Source: a bacterium
GTDB taxonomy: Bacteria; Desulfobacterota; Anaeroferrophillalia; Anaeroferrophillales; Tharpellaceae
Assembly (NCBI GenBank): GCA_029935295.1
Contig: JAOZKP010000069.1
Coordinates: 1 to 9,099, forward strand
Direction of reading: 5' to 3'
DNA length: 9,099 nt
The notes below the pieces were generated by a model. It saw nothing but the letters and a program-made list of their open reading frames with translations. It was not told the DNA's origin and made no database searches. Shown in pieces: positions 1 to 4,837 of the stretch (positions within the stretch are counted from its first letter, which is position 1; each line of letters begins with the position of its first letter). A program made the translations under genes and the position numbers.

Positions 1-90
1 AATACTAAGTGTATGCCTGCGCTTATTGTCAAAAAATGCCTTGATCTGAGAAAAAAATCCTATTCTCGGACAGCCTCCTGGAAGTATTGA
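1..90 (+). CDS. C-terminal end of an unidentified upstream gene (partial)
   Basis: Frame 1 is open from the first base to a TGA at 88-90, giving 29 residues that end in SRTASWKY. The other two forward frames have stops within this stretch. The segment is basic (several Lys and Arg), and its stop lies 7 bases before the ketosynthase start. That is the spacing expected of the preceding gene in the same operon, and the ribosome binding site of the next gene overlaps its stop. The fragment is too short to assign to a family. By context it is probably another member of the fatty-acid/polyketide-like cluster, but that is inference. A 30-codon open frame can also arise by chance. Confidence 0.45.
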   Translation, partial: NTKCMPALIVKKCLDLRKKSYSRTASWKY

Positions 91-97
91 AGGTAAG

Positions 98-1243
98 ATG
101 ATTACCATTCTCGGGGGAGAGATGCTGTGTGCTTTGGGCTCTAAGCCGCAGCGGCTTGAAGCTCTGCGGGCTGGCAGAAGCCGGCCGGAATCGGTAAAAG
201 TTAATGTTGGCGGCAGTGAATTAGAATACCCTTATCATCGTATCGATAACTTTCCAAGAATCAGCGATCACAAAATAGTTGCCGGTTATTTGCAGCAGGT
301 TATCGGTAATTTACTGCAAAATCATCCCGCAGTTACAGCCTCTGATCCATCCCGAATCGGTCTCTTTCTGGGCTCATCATCAATTGACTACTCCTTAGCC
401 TGGCCGATTGAAGAGGCCGTTGACGACAGCTTTGCCGCCCGTTGTCAACGGCAGCGGGTTGGCGGCGGTAATTATCTTGAGGATTTGCAGCGATATTCCG
501 GTTTCTCTGGCCCCGTGTTGACTTACAATACCGCATGTACCTCAAGTGCCAATGCTCTGCTCGGGGCAGCCTCGCTGTTGGCCAGTAAAATCATCGATTA
601 TGCAATAGTTTTTGGTTTGGAGCTCTATTCGCCGACGACCTTGGAGGGTTTTTCTCTGCTTCAGCTTCTGGCCGATTCCGCGGCCCGTCCCTTTGCGCAG
701 GACCGTAATGGAATTGTTCTGGGGGAAACGGTTAGTGCTTGTCTGTTGAGTCGTGATGATGTCGCCCCGGCGAAGTGGTGGTTACGGGGTGGAAAAAGTG
801 GTTGTGATACGACCAGTGTGACCGGAGCTGATGTGAGCGGTTCCGGTTTTGCCAAAGTTATGCACGGTGCTTTGCAGGAGTGTGGACTTAAGCCGGAAGG
901 TATTTCCCTGGTTAAAGCTCACGGTACTGCCAGTGACCTCAATGACCGGGCCGAGATGCAGGCGATGAACCGGGTTTTCCCGACAATCCCGCCCTATCTT
1001 TCGTTGAAACCGTATATCGGTCATACTTTGGGCGGCTGCGGCGTCGCTGAACTGCTGCTTATGTTTGAATCTGTGGATGCCGGCTTTGTCCCGGAGTCGC
1101 TAAGTTTTTCTCCTCTGGATTGCGAATTCGCTCAACCTCCGATTTCTGAAAATCGGGCACTTGTCAGCGGAATTTTCATGCTTAACTATTTTGGCTTCGG
1201 TGGCAATAACACCTCATTGATTATCGAGAAGGTAAGGGCATGA
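98..1243 (+). CDS. Beta-ketoacyl-ACP synthase (FabF/KAS II-like ketosynthase)
   Basis: A 381-residue decarboxylating condensing enzyme that would extend an acyl chain on acyl carrier protein by Claisen condensation in the cytoplasm. The N-terminal strand and helix (ITILGGEMLCALG) fit the usual ketosynthase start, which supports ATG 98 over the internal ATG at 122. A GAAGG element lies just upstream. The catalytic triad is complete: Cys147 in NTACTSS, His275 in KAHGTAS, and His309 in KPYIGHTLGG, with the conserved Lys304. The glycine-rich FGFGGNN near the C terminus matches the family ending. It is slightly shorter than E. coli FabF (about 413 residues). The next gene starts inside its stop codon (ATGA) and encodes a ketosynthase-like protein without the triad. 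That pairing suggests a dedicated secondary pathway, such as an aryl-polyene-type or other type II polyketide route, rather than housekeeping FabF. The family call is firm; the pathway is inference. Confidence 0.9.
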   Translation: MITILGGEMLCALGSKPQRLEALRAGRSRPESVKVNVGGSELEYPYHRIDNFPRISDHKIVAGYLQQVIGNLLQNHPAVTASDPSRIGLFLGSSSIDYSLAWPIEEAVDDSFAARCQRQRVGGGNYLEDLQRYSGFSGPVLTYNTACTSSANALLGAASLLASKIIDYAIVFGLELYSPTTLEGFSLLQLLADSAARPFAQDRNGIVLGETVSACLLSRDDVAPAKWWLRGGKSGCDTTSVTGADVSGSGFAKVMHGALQECGLKPEGISLVKAHGTASDLNDRAEMQAMNRVFPTIPPYLSLKPYIGHTLGGCGVAELLLMFESVDAGFVPESLSFSPLDCEFAQPPISENRALVSGIFMLNYFGFGGNNTSLIIEKVRA

Positions 1244-2115
1244 TCTATATTCATGCTGCCGGTATTCATAATTCGCTGCCGTCTGGTGCGCCTCCCGATC
1301 TGAAAACTGAGCTTAAAACTTTAAGCGGCAAAAGCTATCGCCGGATTGATCGTTTTATTCAGCTGGCGCTTATCGGCGCCCATAAAGCAGTCGCCGGGTA
1401 TAAATTAGAACCGGATACGGCCCTTTATCTGATTTCGGGTCAGGGTGATATCCCGGTTTTCGAGCGGGTGCGGCGGCAGCGCTATTTCCAGAAAATGATG
1501 TCGAAACCGGTCGATTTCGTTAATCTTGCCAGCAATACTGCCGGATTCTATGTCTCTTCTCATTTAGGAATTGACGGTGCCAATCTTTTTTTGGCGCATC
1601 ATCATTTTCCGGTGCAGATGGCCCTGCTGCTGGCACAAAGTGATCTTGAATTAAAGAAACAGTCGGCAATTTTGCTGGGCGGGGTTGATGAGTGGCTTGA
1701 AAATCAGGAATTGGCAAAAAAGCTGCTTGGGGTCAGCGGGTCTGCCAGGTTGGGTGAAGGTAGCAACTGGTTGTTGCTGAAGGGAGAATCGGCCGGTGCG
1801 TTGGCATCCCTGCAGGTTGATTGCCGGCAGTTTAATCTTGTGCAGATTAAAGCCGAAATCGGCAAACTGGAGCCGGGAACCTGCCTGGCTTTTTCGCGGC
1901 ATCTGCCGGCCAGAGTGGTTGCCGAAATGATGGATTTACGCAAAGATCTGCGCCGTTTTGATTACGAGTTGGATTCTGCTTATTACGAGACCCTGCCCCT
2001 GTATGTTTTGAATAAATTTCTTGTCAGTGGCTGCGAGAAATTGATCCATATTGACAGTGACGGTACCGGTTTTATGGGGATACGTCTGGATCGGAATTGT
2101 TGTGTCACTGAATAG
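1240..2115 (+). CDS. Ketosynthase-like protein without catalytic residues (chain-length-factor-like partner)
   Basis: A 291-residue protein with the N-terminal half of a ketosynthase fold. The segment FVNLASNTAGFYVSSHLG (residues 93-110), followed by GANL and later ILLGGVDEW (144-152), matches the layout around the ketosynthase nucleophile. However, the nucleophile position reads NLFLAHHHFPV (115-125) and has no Cys. No HGT or GHTLG histidine motif is present in the second half. The C-terminal segment (about 246-285) keeps the fold's last strands (KLIHIDSDGTGFMGIRLD). This resembles the 'beta-ketoacyl synthase chain length factor' type of short, inactive ketosynthase (Ketoacyl-synt_2-like). 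Such proteins pair with an active ketosynthase and help set product length. Its ATG overlaps the upstream TGA by 4 bases, with GAGAAGG seven bases upstream, so translational coupling and a 1:1 complex are likely. Its last 11 bases overlap the opposing gene. Confidence 0.72.
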   Translation: MIYIHAAGIHNSLPSGAPPDLKTELKTLSGKSYRRIDRFIQLALIGAHKAVAGYKLEPDTALYLISGQGDIPVFERVRRQRYFQKMMSKPVDFVNLASNTAGFYVSSHLGIDGANLFLAHHHFPVQMALLLAQSDLELKKQSAILLGGVDEWLENQELAKKLLGVSGSARLGEGSNWLLLKGESAGALASLQVDCRQFNLVQIKAEIGKLEPGTCLAFSRHLPARVVAEMMDLRKDLRRFDYELDSAYYETLPLYVLNKFLVSGCEKLIHIDSDGTGFMGIRLDRNCCVTE

Positions 2116-3589
2116 CCGGGCCGGTATTGTCAATTTTCAGGATTGAACCAATTGCTCGATTTCTATCCAGAAGCCCCACCTTTTTTTCCAGAATATTGCG
2201 ATAATTATTAGTCTGGTTGACGTAGAGAACCGGTTCCCGGCCGCGGGCGTAGCCGTATTTTAACTTTTCATAATATTTTTTCTGTTTCAGGAGCGGTAGA
2301 ACTTTTTCCATTGTTGACCAGCGATTCGGATCCAAATGCAGCTCCCGCGCCAGGCGCCGGGCGTCGTAGATATGACCCATGCCAACATTGTAGGCCGCCA
2401 TCGCGACATTCAAACGGTCGGTTTCGGGATAAGATTCGGGGACCCGGTCAAGGAGCTGGCGCAGGTATTTGGCGCCGCCCCGGATGCTCTCTTCGGGATC
2501 GAGACGGTCATTGACTCCCAAGTGCTGAGCCGTGGTGTTGGTTAGCATCATGATCCCGCGGACCCCGGTAACGCTGGTAGCTTCAGGATCCCAGTGAGAT
2601 TCCTGGTAGGCTTTAGCTGCCAACAGGGTCCAGGGGAGGTTATATCTCCGGCCATATTTTTCGAATGGATGTTGGAACTGAGGCAGTCGGCTTTTGATTC
2701 GTCGGATAAAGACCTTGGTATCGACGTAATCAAAATTTGCATCTCCGAAATAGTAGTAGCGTTTTTCGAATTGTTCAAACTGACCGTTCTGTTTGATTTT
2801 GTTCAGCCATAATGTGATTTGGTGGTGGAGTTTGGTCAGTTTTGGATTGATAATCCAGGCCAGAGGCTGTTCTTCGCTGATCGAGAATGCGGCTTTGAGC
2901 TCCGGATAGTAGCGCCGGTTCAGGGCGAGGATGTTAGAATCAACTATGGTGCAGGGGATCTTCCTGAGCCAGACCTGTTCCAGAAGCTGATCCGAACTTA
3001 AGTTGTTGGTGGTCTGCCATTTTAAGTATGGATATTGTGGTTTAAGTTCCTGCAGGCGTTCGGCATAACTGCTGCGGGCCGGAATGATAAGAGGGAACCT
3101 TTGCAGGGCGGCGAGGCTTTTGGGGTGGTCGCAACCTTTGCGGTAGACAAGCTGCTGGCGGACTGTGTAGTAGTCGGGGCCAAATGTGAACCGGCGTTCG
3201 CGTTCCCGGGTTCGGGTTAAAGCGCCAGCGGCAATGTCAGCGTTGTCTGCGGCCATTGCCGCCAGCATTTCACTGATGGAGTTGACAACCTTGATCTTTA
3301 GTTTAAGTCCGAGATCCTGAGCCAGGTTTTTGACGAGGTCGTATTCGAAACCAGTTTCGCCTTCGGGGCCCTGATAATAGACTGTTGGGATATTGCGGGT
3401 CAAGACGGTCAGGATGCCGGGTTTCAAAGTGAGTTTTTTTTCTTTAAGCTGTTCGCAACTCAGCAGTATTATACTGATAAATAGAATCGTGAGCAGGATA
3501 GAAAAGATGGTGTTGGCGCTAGGGCGCTGACTGCCGGTGCGATCCGGTTCTCGGCGCGGATGGTTTTTGGGCCGGGCTATTTCAGACAT
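2105..3589 (-). CDS. mltF: Membrane-bound lytic murein transglycosylase F-like lipoprotein
   Basis: A 494-residue peptidoglycan lytic transglycosylase that would cleave the MurNAc-GlcNAc bond with formation of 1,6-anhydro-MurNAc in the periplasm. The order is: basic N terminus (1-26), hydrophobic segment (27-43), lipobox-like LLSC with Cys45, a family-3 solute-binding (ABC-type amino-acid-like) domain at about 57-285, and an SLT domain at about 305-470. SLT landmarks are visible: catalytic Glu330 in AYQESHWDP, GVRGIMMLT at 342-350, and MAAYNVGMGH at 396-405. The residue after Cys45 is Glu, not Asp, which suits outer-membrane sorting. The start at 3589 has only a weakly placed GGAG two bases upstream. 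No later ATG, GTG or TTG precedes the hydrophobic segment, so the unusually long pre-signal region (26 residues) seems real. It is transcribed away from dapB and converges on the ketosynthase operon. In other bacteria the solute-binding domain modulates activity in response to muropeptides; whether it does here is inferred. Confidence 0.9.
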   Translation of the reverse strand: MSEIARPKNHPRREPDRTGSQRPSANTIFSILLTILFISIILLSCEQLKEKKLTLKPGILTVLTRNIPTVYYQGPEGETGFEYDLVKNLAQDLGLKLKIKVVNSISEMLAAMAADNADIAAGALTRTRERERRFTFGPDYYTVRQQLVYRKGCDHPKSLAALQRFPLIIPARSSYAERLQELKPQYPYLKWQTTNNLSSDQLLEQVWLRKIPCTIVDSNILALNRRYYPELKAAFSISEEQPLAWIINPKLTKLHHQITLWLNKIKQNGQFEQFEKRYYYFGDANFDYVDTKVFIRRIKSRLPQFQHPFEKYGRRYNLPWTLLAAKAYQESHWDPEATSVTGVRGIMMLTNTTAQHLGVNDRLDPEESIRGGAKYLRQLLDRVPESYPETDRLNVAMAAYNVGMGHIYDARRLARELHLDPNRWSTMEKVLPLLKQKKYYEKLKYGYARGREPVLYVNQTNNYRNILEKKVGLLDRNRAIGSILKIDNTGPAIQ

Positions 3590-3655
3590 AACTCCGACTA
3601 TAGTGTAAGATTAAGATTTTGCCAATAATTTTTTCCGGCTAAAGCTTCGATGACT

Positions 3656-3672
3656 GTCAACTAATAGTTGAC
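3656..3672. promoter_or_regulatory. 17-bp perfect palindrome, candidate operator over the dapB -35
   Basis: GTCAACTAATAGTTGAC has two perfect 8-base arms around one central base. Its right arm contains the first five bases of the dapB -35 hexamer, and its left arm contains the minus-strand TTGAC toward mltF. A dimeric repressor bound here would block the dapB promoter and could touch both genes. A regulator is not identifiable from the site; the operator role is inference from position and symmetry. Confidence 0.5.
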
Positions 3673-3696
3673 TTTTTCTACCTTTTTTTCTATAGT
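3668..3696 (+). promoter_or_regulatory. Probable sigma70 promoter of dapB
   Basis: TTGACT at 3668-3673 and TATAGT at 3691-3696 are separated by 17 bases. Each hexamer differs from consensus at one position. Transcription would start near 3703, leaving a leader of about 46 bases before the dapB ATG. A GAGGGAG ribosome binding site at 3735-3741 lies 7 bases before the start codon. Confidence 0.75.
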
Positions 3697-3748
3697 TAGA
3701 CGCGTTTTTTCAGGTTATCTGAACGTCTGTTTTTGAGGGAGAATTTTT

Positions 3749-4561
3749 ATGCGCTCGATTGTTATCGCCGGGGCCGCCGGACGGATGGGAAAACGGCTGA
3801 TTGATTTGGTGAATGCTCAGGAAGAAGCCCAGGTAGTCGGTGCTCTGGAGTATTCTGAACACCCTTTTTTGGGAAGAGATGCCGGTGAGGTGGCTGGGAT
3901 CGGCCTGCTGGATGTGCCGCTGGTTGGCAGTTTTGTCGGGCTTTCCAGCTGTAAGGCCGATGTGATGATCGATTTTACCGCACCGCAGGCAACCCTTGCC
4001 AACCTTGAGTGGGCGCAAACTGAATCCGTGGCAATGGTGATTGGTACTACCGGAATGAGTGAGTCGGAACGTGAGCAGATAAGCCTGGCCGCAAAAAAAA
4101 TTCCGGTGGTGTTTGCTCCGAACATGAGTGTCGGGGTTAATGTTCTCTTTAAAATAGCTGCTGAAGTGGCAGCTATTTTGGGTGAGGATTTCGATGTTGA
4201 GATTTTAGAGGCCCATCATCGTTTGAAAAAAGATGCTCCGAGCGGGACGGCGGTTCGTTTAGGCGAAATTGTGGCCGAAACTTTAGGCCGCGATTATCCG
4301 CAGGATGCGGTCTTTGCCCGGCAGGGATTCACCGGTGAACGAACCCAGCGGGAAATCGGTATGCAGACTCTAAGGGCGGGTGATATCGTTGGTGAGCATA
4401 CGGTAATGTTTGGCGGCATGGGTGAGCGTCTTGAACTGATTCACCGGGCCCATTCACGTGATAATTTTGCCGCCGGCGCGGTTCGGGCCGCTCTCTGGCT
4501 TGAGGGTCGTGCCCCCGGGCTTTATGATATGCAAGATGTTTTAGGGTTTAGGACGAAGTAG
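3749..4561 (+). CDS. dapB: 4-hydroxy-tetrahydrodipicolinate reductase
   Basis: A 270-residue cytoplasmic enzyme that reduces 4-hydroxy-tetrahydrodipicolinate to tetrahydrodipicolinate with NAD(P)H, in the diaminopimelate/lysine pathway that feeds cell-wall synthesis. The N-terminal Rossmann motif is GAAGRMG (residues 8-14). GTTGMS (99-104) and FAPNMSVGVN (122-131) line the nucleotide and hinge region. The substrate signature EAHHRLKKDAPSGTA (154-168) contains the catalytic pair His156 and Lys160, equivalent to E. coli His159 and Lys163. Length and motif order are standard, and the start is set by GAGGGAG 7 bases upstream. It stands alone: the other dap genes are not adjacent, and gaps of 159 and 276 bases flank it, so it probably has its own promoter. 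A palindrome over its -35 suggests repression. Sharing a divergent control region with a murein hydrolase is suggestive of cell-wall context but could be coincidence. Confidence 0.96.
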   Translation: MRSIVIAGAAGRMGKRLIDLVNAQEEAQVVGALEYSEHPFLGRDAGEVAGIGLLDVPLVGSFVGLSSCKADVMIDFTAPQATLANLEWAQTESVAMVIGTTGMSESEREQISLAAKKIPVVFAPNMSVGVNVLFKIAAEVAAILGEDFDVEILEAHHRLKKDAPSGTAVRLGEIVAETLGRDYPQDAVFARQGFTGERTQREIGMQTLRAGDIVGEHTVMFGGMGERLELIHRAHSRDNFAAGAVRAALWLEGRAPGLYDMQDVLGFRTK

Positions 4562-4837
4562 TTTTGTTTTAAGCTTGTGTCGATATATTTTTGTAATTAT
4601 TCGGTTACTTCTCGGAAATTGTCAAGATTGGGGTCATTGCTTTAGCTTTGACCCCGTTTACGAGGGCGAAGCAAAGTTTGACCTGAAAAATTGGCGGTAA
4701 AAGTTTTTAAAAGAAAATTCAAAACATCAATAAATCACTAAAAAATCAATAAGTTAATTTAAGTCAGAAAGTTGAGTTATATCTTTTATGTTGATGTGCT
4801 GAATAATTACGTAATTTTTAGATGAAGGAAAAAGATT
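4562..4837. other. AT-rich dapB-gyrA spacer with one structured element
   Basis: No credible coding frame is visible in these 276 bases. The left half carries a GC-rich hairpin (4630-4655). The right half is strongly AT-rich, with a direct repeat ATCAATAA at 4726-4733 and 4745-4752 and the palindrome AATTACGTAATT at 4805-4816. The gyrA promoter must lie here, but no hexamer pair is close to consensus with 16-18 bp spacing; TTGAGT at 4772-4777 lacks a matching -10. A good ribosome binding site, AAGGAA at 4825-4830, lies 7 bases before the gyrA ATG. Confidence 0.6.
4630..4655 (+). terminator. Hairpin downstream of dapB, possible terminator without a U-tract
   Basis: GGGGTCA (4630-4636) pairs perfectly with TGACCCC (4649-4655) around a 12-base loop, 69 bases after the dapB stop. 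The following bases are GTTTACG, so there is no run of T as in a standard intrinsic terminator. It may be a weak or assisted terminator of dapB, a leader structure of gyrA, or a protein-binding site; sequence alone does not decide. Confidence 0.35.

Larger units (their letters stand above)
3590..3748. other. Divergent intergenic region between mltF and dapB
   Basis: This 159-bp AT-rich spacer must carry the start signals for both divergent genes. The dapB side has a clear sigma70-type promoter (3668-3696) and a ribosome binding site (3735-3741). On the minus side a perfect TTGACA lies at 3655-3660 (read on the - strand), inside the palindrome described separately. I see no good -10 at the right distance, so the mltF promoter is unresolved. 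Minus-strand TATAGT at 3597-3602 would place the start of transcription almost on the mltF ATG. Confidence 0.6.

Noticed and set aside
2311..3220. Several plus-strand open frames of 60-72 codons within the mltF region
   Set aside because: All are antisense to the mltF reading frame, which is continuous with both domains intact. None has a motif suggesting a protein.
3710..4125. Two overlapping minus-strand open frames of 102 codons inside dapB
   Set aside because: Both are antisense to dapB, whose motifs are intact throughout. They have no family features, so they are shadows.
4726..4752. Direct repeat ATCAATAA as part of an array or iteron set
   Set aside because: There are only two copies, in very AT-rich DNA, 19 bases apart. 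This is too little to call an array, an origin or CRISPR repeats.
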